A stretch of 9,198 bases of DNA from a bacterium (GCA_021803845.1 JAJZLA010000038.1:1-9198); one strand, 5' to 3'. Shown: positions 1 to 7,734, numbered from the stretch's first letter. Notes: generated from the letters alone by a model not told the origin. Program-made: numbers and translations.

Positions 1-860
1 ATGTCGAATTCCGCCTCTTTAAATGGGGGGGCGACTTTATTTTTTACTATTCTCGCTTTAGTGCGCGAACCTACGACCTCGTCTCCTTTTTTGATTGAAC
101 CTATTCTTCTTATGTCTATTCGGACGGAAGCATAAAATTTAAGGGCGTTGCCTCCGGTGGTAGTTTCGGGAGAACCGAACATAACGCCTATTTTCATTCT
201 TATCTGATTGATAAATATAACGGATGTGTTCGATTTCGCAATTGCCGAAGTAAGTTTTCTCAACGCCTGCGACATAAGGCGGGCTTGAAGCCCCATATGC
301 GCATCGCCCATATCGCCTTCTATCTCGGCCTTGGGAACAAGAGCGGCAACCGAGTCTATAACTAAAACATCGATAGAACCGGACCTCACGAGAGAATCGG
401 CTATTTCCAAAGCTTCTTCGCCTGTGCCGGGCTGGGAAATTATAAGTTCGTCCACGTTTACACCGATTTTTTTTGCGTATTTTAAATCTAAGGCGTGTTC
501 TGCATCGATAAAGGCGGCGATACCGCCTTTTTTTTGGGCCTGAGCGACGATTTGAAGGGTAAGGGTAGTTTTTCCCGAGGATTCAGGACCGAATATCTCG
601 ATAACTCTTCCTTTAGGTATTCCTCCGATACCGAGGGCAATATCTAATGACAGAGAACCAGTAGGAATAGACTGAATATCCTCAGCCGGCGGTTTTCCGC
701 CGAGTTTCATTACAGCTCCGGCTCCGAACTGCTTTTCTATCTGGGCAATAGCAAGGTCTAACGCTTTTATTTTCTGCTCATGCATAGGCTGTTCCTTAAC
801 TTTATTTTCTGACAGGGACGGACTCGAGTCTCCCTTATTGCCGCCGGATTTTAACGCCAT
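1..860 (-). CDS. recA: RecA recombinase, 3' end cut off by the window edge
   Basis: RecA forms ATP-dependent filaments on single-stranded DNA for homologous recombination and repair, and in most bacteria stimulates LexA cleavage. The visible part is 286 complete codons. It holds Walker [10 protein letters not shown] (residues 91-99, Lys97), the catalytic Glu in DAEHALD (Glu121), Walker B with VIDS (Asp169), loop L1 with [10 protein letters not shown], and loop L2 beginning after FINQIR (Asn218-Gln219). The last residues seen, PPFKEAEFD, show that the end of the core and the C-terminal domain lie outside the window. The numbering is 25 higher than in E. coli RecA because of a polar N-terminal extension. 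I chose the ATG at 860 because a strong Shine-Dalgarno-like AAGGAAGGA sits 6 nt upstream. A second in-frame ATG at 785 (Met26) also has AAGGA upstream and would give a RecA of normal N-terminal length. It follows cinA after 83 bp. Confidence 0.98.
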   Translation of the reverse strand, partial: MALKSGGNKGDSSPSLSENKVKEQPMHEQKIKALDLAIAQIEKQFGAGAVMKLGGKPPAEDIQSIPTGSLSLDIALGIGGIPKGRVIEIFGPESSGKTTLTLQIVAQAQKKGGIAAFIDAEHALDLKYAKKIGVNVDELIISQPGTGEEALEIADSLVRSGSIDVLVIDSVAALVPKAEIEGDMGDAHMGLQARLMSQALRKLTSAIAKSNTSVIFINQIRMKIGVMFGSPETTTGGNALKFYASVRIDIRRIGSIKKGDEVVGSRTKARIVKNKVAPPFKEAEFD

Positions 861-902
861 AATTATTCCTTCCTTTTCTTATTTTATTTTTTTTATTTAA
901 AA

Positions 903-931
903 GTTATATATCAAAAAAGAAATATTATCAA
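903..931 (-). promoter_or_regulatory. Candidate sigma70-type promoter for recA
   Basis: In the cinA-recA gap, the minus strand carries TTGATA (931-926) and TATAAC (908-903) separated by exactly 17 bp. This is a good match to -35 and -10 elements and would start transcription about 30-40 nt upstream of the recA ATG at 860. The gap is very AT-rich, so chance matches are likely. I see neither a CTGT-N8-ACAG nor a GAAC-N4-GTTC type LexA box in the 83 bp. Read-through from cinA is also possible, since no terminator is visible between the genes. Confidence 0.45.
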
Positions 932-943
932 GTTAAATTATTG

Positions 944-2227
944 TTACGTTTTTATTAAAGACTGCGGCGTCCCGCTTACAAGGCGGTATATCCAGAACAA
1001 CGCCATTTTTGCCGTATATGCTTTAACGTCTAAGCGGGAACCGGAAAACGAATATTTTCTTACTTCTTTTACTTTGGAACTGGAAAGTGCTATGAAAACC
1101 GTCCCTACGGGATAATTATCGTATTCCGTTTTGGGTCCGGCAAATCCGGTTACCGCAATACCTATGTCGGCCTTTGCATTTTCTCTCGCTTTTTCCGCCA
1201 TTTCTATAGCACATTTATCCGATACCGCGCCCTCTTTTTCTATAACCGCTTTATCTACTCCAAGAAGAGCGGTTTTTGCGTAATCGGAATACACCACGCC
1301 GCCGTAAACGAAATAAGCCGAAGCCCCCGGCAAATCCGTAAGCTTATCCGAAATATAACCGCCGGTAAGCGATTCCGCAACTGCAATCTTTATACCGTTT
1401 TCTTTTAGAAGATACGAGCATACTATATTAAGTTCGTCATCGTCGAAACCGTAAAGATAGTCTTTAAAAATTTCGCCGACTTTATTGTCCAGCGACTTTA
1501 CGTTTTCGTTAAGTTTCTGGGTAGAAACGCCGTTGACGGCGGCGGACACGATGAATTCGCCGTATGAAAATTCATAATCAAGGCCACACTCGGCAGTTTT
1601 TTTTAATTTTTCGAAAAGAATTTCGAATTCTTTTTCCTTTAAGCCAAAAAGCTTATATTTCCTTAATCTGACAAAATAATTAATGCCGAGCTTACCGAGC
1701 ATTTTTCCGAGTATATGATTCTTAAACATATTTACGGCATTTTTAGTTTCAAGCGGCATAGCCGCAAAAAATATAGGCTCGGTCAGATAAAAACCGGAAA
1801 TTCCGGAATTCTGGTTAGGTACAATAAAAGAATGTTCTGGAAAATAACAGGCTTTTTCATCGGAATTGCCGAAAACTTTCTTTTCGGATTCATAAACAAG
1901 GGCCATTAAATCTGCGGCATCTTTGCTTCTGACAAGTTCTCTCTTAAAAACCGCGGAAACGGTATCGCGGGTTAAAGAAACACCCTCTTTCATTCCCCCG
2001 CATACTATAACGAAAGAATCTCCGGACGCCATATAAGACATTACTTTATATATGCCGTCTCTCTGGCTTTCAGGCATTATAACGGCTTCTTTAAACCCCA
2101 AACCGTAATTTGAAAGCACGTCGGAAAGGTCTTTTATAATCTCTCCCGCTCCAGCAAAATTATGGTTATCTGATATAACAAGGATTTTAATATCTTTATG
2201 CTCTTTGTCTTTATTTTCCATGTTCAA
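944..2227 (-). CDS. cinA: CinA-like protein: divergent COG1058 domain plus NMN deamidase (PncC) domain
   Basis: CinA proteins join an N-terminal molybdopterin-binding-like (COG1058) domain, an ADP-ribose pyrophosphatase where active, to a C-terminal nicotinamide mononucleotide deamidase that recycles the NMN released by DNA ligase. At 427 aa this is full family length. The C-terminal domain is convincing: AESLTGG (284-290, catalytic Ser286), YGGVVYSDYAK (308-318), LGV, GAVS (333-336), and IAVTGFAGP followed by PVGTVFIAL (357-381). The N-terminal domain aligns only in outline; CGGMKEGVSLTRD (76-88) stands where GGLGPTxDDxT is expected, and the usual GDE near the N-terminus is missing. The ORF can begin at TTG 2227 or at ATG 2221 two codons later. 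I favour ATG 2221, but neither has a clear ribosome binding site. The gene lies 83 bp downstream of pgpA and 83 bp upstream of recA, a neighbourhood known for cinA. Confidence 0.93.
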   Translation of the reverse strand: MNMENKDKEHKDIKILVISDNHNFAGAGEIIKDLSDVLSNYGLGFKEAVIMPESQRDGIYKVMSYMASGDSFVIVCGGMKEGVSLTRDTVSAVFKRELVRSKDAADLMALVYESEKKVFGNSDEKACYFPEHSFIVPNQNSGISGFYLTEPIFFAAMPLETKNAVNMFKNHILGKMLGKLGINYFVRLRKYKLFGLKEKEFEILFEKLKKTAECGLDYEFSYGEFIVSAAVNGVSTQKLNENVKSLDNKVGEIFKDYLYGFDDDELNIVCSYLLKENGIKIAVAESLTGGYISDKLTDLPGASAYFVYGGVVYSDYAKTALLGVDKAVIEKEGAVSDKCAIEMAEKARENAKADIGIAVTGFAGPKTEYDNYPVGTVFIALSSSKVKEVRKYSFSGSRLDVKAYTAKMALFWIYRLVSGTPQSLIKT

Positions 2228-2266
2228 GATTTAGTCTATACTGTTCTTTATACGATTCAGGATATT

Positions 2267-2296
2267 ATTTTAACATTTTTTCTATAAAAAGGTAAA
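2267..2296 (-). promoter_or_regulatory. Weak candidate promoter upstream of cinA
   Basis: The 83-bp pgpA-cinA gap contains, on the minus strand, TTTACC (2296-2291) and TAAAAT (2272-2267) separated by 18 bp, about 45-70 nt before the cinA start. The match is modest and the region is AT-rich. I see no terminator hairpin, so cinA may also be transcribed from the mrdA-rodA-pgpA unit. Confidence 0.22.
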
Positions 2297-2304
2297 ATCT
2301 ACGC

Positions 2305-2811
2305 TCAAAATCCTGCTATAACTATTATTATAAAACGCAAAACTATCAAGGAGAAAACGGCGGCGGCAAGGTCGTCGAGCATAATGCCTAATCCGCCCTT
2401 GACTTTTTTGTCGATTATTCCGATAGGAAAAGGTTTCAATATATCGAAGAAACGGAATAACGCCAGCCCGCATAACGCATATATAAAAAGGTGAAAAAAA
2501 GAAAAACGCATCCATAACAGCCCCGCCGCAACCGAAAGATATCCCAGCACTTCGTCTATTACGACAAAAGGCGGGTCGGCGATGCCCGATATTTTTTCCG
2601 CCTTGGACGAGAAATAAACCCCCGAAATAAATATAAAAAGGCAGAGCGCTAAATAATAAAAAGGATTTAAAAACCTTAACAGCAGTATATATAATAAAAA
2701 TGCCGCAACGGAACCGGCAGTACCAGGGCCGTATGGAAAAAACCCGGCATAAAAAAAGGAAGATATTAAAATAGAAATGTTTCGGATATCTAAATTTTTA
2801 TATTTTTTCAT
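2305..2811 (-). CDS. pgpA: Phosphatidylglycerophosphatase A
   Basis: PgpA removes the phosphate from phosphatidylglycerophosphate to make phosphatidylglycerol in the inner membrane. The 168-aa product is the usual size and carries the family motifs in order: PYGPGTAGS near the N-terminus (26-34), DPPFVVIDEVLG (79-90; acidic Asp86/Glu87), FRFFDILKPFPI (119-130), and GGLGIMLDDLAAA (139-151; Asp146/Asp147). Hydrophobic segments at roughly 13-23, 36-66, 90-118 and 150-167 fit a multi-pass membrane protein. The ATG lies 3 nt past the rodA stop with no visible Shine-Dalgarno sequence, which suggests translational coupling to rodA. A 77-codon reading frame overlapping its 3' half in another frame of the same strand is a shadow. 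Confidence 0.95.
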   Translation of the reverse strand: MKKYKNLDIRNISILISSFFYAGFFPYGPGTAGSVAAFLLYILLLRFLNPFYYLALCLFIFISGVYFSSKAEKISGIADPPFVVIDEVLGYLSVAAGLLWMRFSFFHLFIYALCGLALFRFFDILKPFPIGIIDKKVKGGLGIMLDDLAAAVFSLIVLRFIIIVIAGF

Positions 2812-2814
2812 TTT

Positions 2815-3927
2815 TTAAGACTGAAATTTGTATCTTCTCATAGATATATTTAAAAGTATAGCCGCCGCCGACATATCGACCACTAGCGACGTCCCTCCGT
2901 AGCTGAAAAAAGGAAGCGGAACGCCCACGACCGGCAAAAGCCCTACCGTCATATACATATTTATTATAGCATGAAACGTAATAATGCCTAGGGCGCCTCC
3001 GCCTAGAAGAAATCCCTGCAGCTTTTTTGCCCTGTAAACTATTTTAAAGCCCCTTATTATTACAATAAAATATAGCGCTATAAGAACCAGCCCGCCTAAA
3101 AAACCAAACTGCTGCATAAACGTAGAAAATATAAAATCGGTGTGTTTCGCCGGCAAAAAATCTAAAGTGCTCTGAGAACCGTTACCGAACCCGTCTCCAA
3201 AAAACCTCCCCGCCCCGACCGCGATTTCCGACTGGATAATGTTATATCCGGCTCCCAGATAATCTTTGGCAGGATGTAAAAATATAAGTATTCTGCTTTT
3301 TTGATAGGGTTTTAACCTGAACCACAAAAGCGGACCGACGACCAGCGCAATTCCGGCAAGAACGGCCATAGAACTTTTTTTGATTCCGGCAAGAAAAACC
3401 ATAATAAAACCGATAAATAAAACGATAAGCGCCGTACCTAAATCGGGCTCTTTTGCTATAAGCAGAACCGGTATGATAATTACTATAAAAGGAACGATAA
3501 GCCCTTTAAGGGAATAGCCTTTTTTATTTTCATACGACGTAAAGTACTTGGCAAGGGCAAATATTAAGCCTATTTTCATGAGTTCGGACGGCTGGAACGA
3601 AAACATGCCCAGAGAAATCCACCTTGAGGCTCCGTGGGTAATTCTGCCCTTTAACAGTACGACCGTAATAAATATTAAAATAAAGCCGTAAATATAATAG
3701 GCGGCTTCTATAAGCGTATTATAATCGATAGTTATTATTACGGACATTATAAAGAAAGATATTACAAACCATATAATCTGCTTTATTACGTAGGGGTCGA
3801 GGAAATCCTTGTGGTTTAAGCTCAAAGAACCGTAAAGATTTATAATGCCTATGACGGATATTAAAATAACCGTGAAAAACATTATAAAATCAAAATTTTT
3901 AGCGTACTGATTATCCAATATTTTCAT
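2815..3927 (-). CDS. rodA: RodA, SEDS peptidoglycan glycosyltransferase
   Basis: RodA polymerises lipid II into glycan strands for lateral-wall growth, working as a complex with PBP2. The 370-aa polytopic membrane protein is typical in length. SEDS signatures are all present: GASRWISLG and QPSELMK (99-118), KEPDLGTA (159-166), YQKSRILIFLHPAKDYLGAGYN (208-229, in two parts), QSEIAVGAGRFFGDG (232-246), FLPAKHTDFIFS (257-268; Asp264 corresponds to the essential catalytic Asp), and PLPFFSYGGTS (337-347). About ten hydrophobic segments can be seen. Its ATG begins 1 nt after the mrdA stop and its own stop is 3 nt before pgpA, so it sits in the middle of a tightly packed operon. The ribosome binding site is weak (GAG about 10 nt upstream), consistent with coupling to mrdA. 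Confidence 0.97.
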   Translation of the reverse strand: MKILDNQYAKNFDFIMFFTVILISVIGIINLYGSLSLNHKDFLDPYVIKQIIWFVISFFIMSVIITIDYNTLIEAAYYIYGFILIFITVVLLKGRITHGASRWISLGMFSFQPSELMKIGLIFALAKYFTSYENKKGYSLKGLIVPFIVIIIPVLLIAKEPDLGTALIVLFIGFIMVFLAGIKKSSMAVLAGIALVVGPLLWFRLKPYQKSRILIFLHPAKDYLGAGYNIIQSEIAVGAGRFFGDGFGNGSQSTLDFLPAKHTDFIFSTFMQQFGFLGGLVLIALYFIVIIRGFKIVYRAKKLQGFLLGGGALGIITFHAIINMYMTVGLLPVVGVPLPFFSYGGTSLVVDMSAAAILLNISMRRYKFQS

Positions 3928-3928
3928 A

Positions 3929-5845
3929 TTAAAAACTCGTATATATAAAGCTCGGCAGTTTGCTTTTGTTTTTCCCGCCTTTTTTGCCTTTTTCGTTTTT
4001 TTTATGCAGAGGCGGCTTCCATAAGCCTTTTTGCTCTAAATATTTTTCGACGATTTTTTTAGCTATGACCGCCGCGTTCGCTCCGAGAAATCTTGCATGC
4101 ATATCCAATACCACGACGGCTATTTTAGGGTCATTCAAAGGAGCAAATCCCACGAACCATGCATTATCGCGGTATTTTCTCGGTATATATTTTATATCGT
4201 AAATAGAATATGTTTTTGAAATAATCTGGGCTGTTCCGGTTTTACCGCAAAATTTTATGCCTTTTATTCTTGCGTTTATCGCCGTTCCGTAATTCTTGCT
4301 TACGACGCCGCAAAGACCCTTTTTAACGGCGTTAAGATATTTTTGTTTTATATTTATGCGGCGGACGAATTTGGGCTTCATTTCTTTCAATATCTTTCCG
4401 TTCCAAGACACTATCTTTTGCAAAAGAAACGGCCTGTAAAGATTTCCGCCGTTGGCTATAGCACTGTATGCCATCAAAAGCTGTATGGGAGACACCAGGT
4501 CGTAACTCTGTCCTATGATTGCGGAAAGGGTTGAACCTTTATACCAACGGCTGTGATACCTTTTATAGACAAGCCGCTTGGTCGGTATGAATCCCGGATT
4601 TTCGTCTGGAAGGTCTATTCCGGTTTTCTCCCCCAAGCCTAACCTATGGGCGTAATCCGCAAGCTGATCTATGCCTATCCTGACCCCTATAGAATAAAAA
4701 TATGTATCCACGGATTCCGCAATCGCCCTGTAAAGGTTTACTTTAGAATTTTGATAGGGATTCCAGTTATAAAATACGGCATTACCCAGTTTAAAAGTCG
4801 GACCGGAATAAATTTTTTCTTCGGGCGTGATGAGATGCAAAGACAAAGCAGCAAGAGAAGCAACCGCTTTAAAAGTCGAACCGGGGGCAAGAGCATTCTG
4901 AATACCTTTGTTCTGCAAAGGATGTTCGTCGTTGTTTATAATTGAATCCCAGTGCTTTCTGCTTATGCCCTCCGAAAAATAAAAAGGATTAAAAGACGGC
5001 GTAGATACCATAGCCAGAATTTTTCCGTTGTTAGGATTAACCGCGATTACAGCACCCTCTCTTTTTTTCATAAGCTTGTACGCAAGTTTTTGCAGGGAAA
5101 AATCGAGCGTGGTATATAAATTCGCACCCATAACCGGCTTTTTGACGACTATATTGCCTATGGGTTCGCCTTTGGAATTCACGACGATTCTTTTTTCGCC
5201 GTCTTTGCCGTGCAGATATTTTTGATAGTAATACTCCAGTCCGGTTTCTCCTATAATATCGGACGAGTTAAGATAACCGTACTTTTTTTCTTTTAACTCC
5301 GTCGAAGATACCGGCCCGACGTATCCGAAAATCTGGGCGCCCATTTTCCCAAATGGATAATGTCTTATAGGAATTTTTGCTATAAAAAAACCCTTCAGAA
5401 AGAGCTTGTTCACCTCAAACTTAGAAAGTTCTTTAATCGAAATATTGCGGATTAAAATAATAGGCTCGTAGGGAGGCAAAAATTCTTCTTTTTTTACTTT
5501 TTGTAAAATCTTTCTATAGTTTTTATGCATTAAACCCGCAAGGAACTTGAACTCCGTTTTCTTTTTTTTTACGCGCGATAAAATAACGGCGATATTAAAC
5601 GAAGATTCGTTATCTACGAATATTTTACCGCTTTTAGAAAGTATATCGCCTCTAGGAGCGGTAAGATAAATTACTCTTGTAGCATTATCTTTCGCCAGTT
5701 TGTAATAGTAGCCGCCTTCGACAATCTGCAGATAAAAAAGCCGGACGATTAATATTGCAAGGAGTATCGTAACGATAACCGCAAGTAAATTAATCCTGTT
5801 TTTCTGCCCCTTTAATATTCCGTTTTCGTTATATTGAGACGACAT
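3929..5845 (-). CDS. mrdA: Penicillin-binding protein 2, elongasome transpeptidase
   Basis: PBP2 is the class B transpeptidase that cross-links the glycan made by RodA. It is anchored in the inner membrane with its enzyme domain in the periplasm. The 638-aa product has one N-terminal membrane segment (about 19-40), the PBP dimerisation/pedestal region starting with APRGDIL (63-69), GETGLEYYYQKYLHG (199-213), and a transpeptidase domain. Its motifs are PGSTFK (321-326; acyl-acceptor Ser323, Lys326), the second motif SVD (378-380) in ESVDTYFYSIG, as the SxD form usual in PBP2, and KTGTAQ (535-540). IGQSYDLVSPIQLL is also typical. The C-terminus (about 612-630) is a Lys/Gly/Asn-rich hydrophilic tail. 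The start at 5845 lies 3 nt after suhB ends and the stop lies 1 nt before rodA. No Shine-Dalgarno sequence is evident before the ATG. Confidence 0.97.
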   Translation of the reverse strand: MSSQYNENGILKGQKNRINLLAVIVTILLAILIVRLFYLQIVEGGYYYKLAKDNATRVIYLTAPRGDILSKSGKIFVDNESSFNIAVILSRVKKKKTEFKFLAGLMHKNYRKILQKVKKEEFLPPYEPIILIRNISIKELSKFEVNKLFLKGFFIAKIPIRHYPFGKMGAQIFGYVGPVSSTELKEKKYGYLNSSDIIGETGLEYYYQKYLHGKDGEKRIVVNSKGEPIGNIVVKKPVMGANLYTTLDFSLQKLAYKLMKKREGAVIAVNPNNGKILAMVSTPSFNPFYFSEGISRKHWDSIINNDEHPLQNKGIQNALAPGSTFKAVASLAALSLHLITPEEKIYSGPTFKLGNAVFYNWNPYQNSKVNLYRAIAESVDTYFYSIGVRIGIDQLADYAHRLGLGEKTGIDLPDENPGFIPTKRLVYKRYHSRWYKGSTLSAIIGQSYDLVSPIQLLMAYSAIANGGNLYRPFLLQKIVSWNGKILKEMKPKFVRRINIKQKYLNAVKKGLCGVVSKNYGTAINARIKGIKFCGKTGTAQIISKTYSIYDIKYIPRKYRDNAWFVGFAPLNDPKIAVVVLDMHARFLGANAAVIAKKIVEKYLEQKGLWKPPLHKKNEKGKKGGKNKSKLPSFIYTSF

Positions 5846-5848
5846 ATT

Positions 5849-6631
5849 TTATCTGCATAGAATTTCCGACATCCGGTCGTGAATCAAACCGTTAGATGCC
5901 AGTATCCTTTTTTTATAAATATCCAGAGGTTTTTTGCAAAAATCCGTAACCACGCCTCCGGCTTCTTTAATTATCAAACTTCCCGAAGCCATATCCCACG
6001 GGTTTAGATTAAGCTCCCAGTATCCGTCGAGAAATCCTGCGGCGACGTAACAGATATCTAAAACCGCCGAACCGAGCCGCCTTATGCCCCTCACGTCAAC
6101 TGAAATATTCCTGAAATAGTCGAAATTATTATCGGGATTAATTTTTTTATCGTACGGAAAACCGGTTGACAGCAGGCATCTTTCGAATACGGCCGTTTTA
6201 GAAACGTTAATCTTTTTGCCGTTTAAATACGCTCCGCCGTTTTTAACGGCGGAAAACATCTCTTTTAAGACCGGATTATATGCGCATCCCATAATTATTT
6301 CCGAATCTTTTTCCAGCGCTGCAGAAAAACAAAAAATAGGAAGTCCGTGGGCATAATTCGTCGTGCCGTCCAACGGATCTATAATCCATTTAAATCCGGA
6401 ATTATTAGAAATATTAAAGTTGTCTTCTTCGGCAAGAATAGAATGGGACGGAAACGCTTTTTTAATGCTGAGGACGGCATAACTCTGAGAGGCCGCGTCG
6501 GCTTCAGTAACTATATCGACAGGACCTTTATATTTTACGGTATGAGTTTTTCTAAAATTTTTAGAGATGATTTTTCCGCAATCTTTAGCAAGTTCGACCG
6601 CGAAATCTAAATAATTTTGTAAATCTTCCAT
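5849..6631 (-). CDS. suhB: Inositol-1-monophosphatase family protein (SuhB type)
   Basis: The product is a magnesium-dependent, lithium-sensitive type sugar phosphatase of 260 aa, the normal family length. Members dephosphorylate inositol monophosphates and related substrates; E. coli SuhB also acts in rRNA antitermination, but nothing here shows that role. Visible motifs are DIVTEAD (39-45), the metal ligand Glu68 in LAEED, DPLDGTTNYAHGLPIF (85-100; Asp85 and Asp88), and WDMASGSLIIKEAGG (212-226; Asp213). All metal-binding residues are present, so it should be active. CysQ and other members of the superfamily share these motifs, so the exact substrate is uncertain. The gene lies 56 bp downstream of the PpiD-like gene and only 3 bp before mrdA. 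Being cotranscribed with wall-synthesis genes is notable but does not establish a shared function. Confidence 0.93.
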   Translation of the reverse strand: MEDLQNYLDFAVELAKDCGKIISKNFRKTHTVKYKGPVDIVTEADAASQSYAVLSIKKAFPSHSILAEEDNFNISNNSGFKWIIDPLDGTTNYAHGLPIFCFSAALEKDSEIIMGCAYNPVLKEMFSAVKNGGAYLNGKKINVSKTAVFERCLLSTGFPYDKKINPDNNFDYFRNISVDVRGIRRLGSAVLDICYVAAGFLDGYWELNLNPWDMASGSLIIKEAGGVVTDFCKKPLDIYKKRILASNGLIHDRMSEILCR

Positions 6632-6687
6632 ATTAAACTTCTTTACCGTTCATTTTTTTATAATAGCGCCAGTCAAATTAAATTAAA

Positions 6688-7734
6688 TCAATAGGGATGA
6701 AACGCCGATAACGCGCTTCTGTTAATTTTAACGTTCGATTTGGATTCTAAATAATCAACGTAATCATCAAGAAATTCCTGCTCTTTCTGAAAACCGTAAA
6801 TCTCTTTTTCTTTTAACAATGCCTCTCCGCCGCCTTTAGTATTTGCATCGTAAACATATTCGGGAAAATAAACCTTTAATATTTTAATTGCGGCATACCC
6901 TGATTTCACCGGAAAAACCCCAGATACAACCTCGCCCTGCCCCGTAGAAAATATAGATTTAAGTATGCTTCCGCTTATGGAATATTTTTTGAAATAAGCC
7001 GATTTTACGAGGTCTATCTCCGAAAAAAGAGGAACTTTCCTAACCGTTCCGCCGTATTTTTTTGCCTGTCCGCTAAAGTCTTTATTATAGATGACCGCTT
7101 TCTTAAGAAAACCGCCTGCTTTGTTTTTCGAGCCGAAAACCGCTATTTCAAAAGAAACGGATTTATTTTTAATTTTATAGTCGTTTAAAAATTGAACGTC
7201 GGCTATGCTGAAAGATTCGCCTATTATTCTTCTTATATAACCCCTTATTATTTGGGCTTTATATTTTTTTTCAAAACTTGCTGGAGTAGTATGGTTGGAA
7301 AGGAGAATGTTTTTAAACAATCTGTTGCTGAATTTTCCGTCTTTTTGAAACTCTTGAAAAGATGCTATATTACGCGCTATAAATCCGTCGGAAACATTTA
7401 TTCCGAATACGTCTTTTTTCGATTCCAAAACTCTGTCGGCAATTAAAGACGAGAGAGCGGAACCGGTTAAATCCAATTCGCTTAATTCTTTTTGGTTTAA
7501 TTTTTTTCCATAAAGTTTCTCGTATTCATTTTCAAGCTTTCCGTAATACCTGCTTAACTCGTTTAAAGATATTCTCTTTCCGGCTACCGTGGCGGCATCC
7601 TGAGGCGAAACCCCTCTTCCTACGCCCAAAATATATGGAAGAAAACTAAAGCCTACGATAAATAAAAGTCCTACAAGTATTGTAATAATTTTACCTGCGG
7701 TATGTGCATAAAATCTTCTTAAGAAATCAAGCAT
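6688..7734 (-). CDS. Membrane-anchored PpiD/SurA-N-like periplasmic chaperone with a reduced rotamase region
   Basis: This is a 348-aa protein with the build of PpiD: a short basic N-terminus (MLDFLRRFYA), one membrane segment (about 14-36), then a periplasmic SurA-N/PpiD-type chaperone domain. The strongest resemblance is VAGKRISLNELSRYYG (50-65), the LIADRVLESKKDVFGINVSD stretch (97-116) and FQEFQKDGKFSNRLFKNIL (126-144), with TPASFEKKYKAQI (150-162) following. PpiD proteins help proteins leaving the Sec translocon to fold. Canonical PpiD is over 600 aa with a parvulin domain. Here only about 75-80 residues (about 210-290) recall parvulin, ending GYAAIKILKVYFPE (279-292), and most of its core is absent, so isomerase activity is doubtful. 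The ATG at 7734 has AAGGAG 12 nt upstream, a somewhat long spacing. The gene sits between mreD and suhB, possibly with its own promoter. Confidence 0.8.
   Translation of the reverse strand: MLDFLRRFYAHTAGKIITILVGLLFIVGFSFLPYILGVGRGVSPQDAATVAGKRISLNELSRYYGKLENEYEKLYGKKLNQKELSELDLTGSALSSLIADRVLESKKDVFGINVSDGFIARNIASFQEFQKDGKFSNRLFKNILLSNHTTPASFEKKYKAQIIRGYIRRIIGESFSIADVQFLNDYKIKNKSVSFEIAVFGSKNKAGGFLKKAVIYNKDFSGQAKKYGGTVRKVPLFSEIDLVKSAYFKKYSISGSILKSIFSTGQGEVVSGVFPVKSGYAAIKILKVYFPEYVYDANTKGGGEALLKEKEIYGFQKEQEFLDDYVDYLESKSNVKINRSALSAFHPY

Noticed and set aside
331..543. 70-codon plus-strand reading frame
   Set aside because: It is antisense to conserved recA codons, has no family resemblance and no ribosome binding site of note.
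2228..2304. Possible terminator between pgpA and cinA
   Set aside because: There are T-rich runs but no stable stem-loop in front of them on the transcribed strand.
2282..2515. 77-codon minus-strand reading frame overlapping the pgpA 3' end
   Set aside because: pgpA motifs DPP, FD-KP and GG-GIM-DD lie in the other frame; this one has no recognisable features.
4646..4945. 99-codon plus-strand reading frame, the longest on that strand
   Set aside because: It lies opposite conserved PBP2 transpeptidase codons; its composition follows from the mrdA sequence.
6347..6610. 87-codon plus-strand reading frame
   Set aside because: It is antisense to the metal-binding region of suhB and looks like no known protein.
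6632..6660. Six-codon ATG reading frame (MNGKEV) just before suhB, a possible leader peptide
   Set aside because: It is too short, has no attenuator-like hairpins or repeated regulatory codons, and can easily arise by chance in an AT-rich gap.
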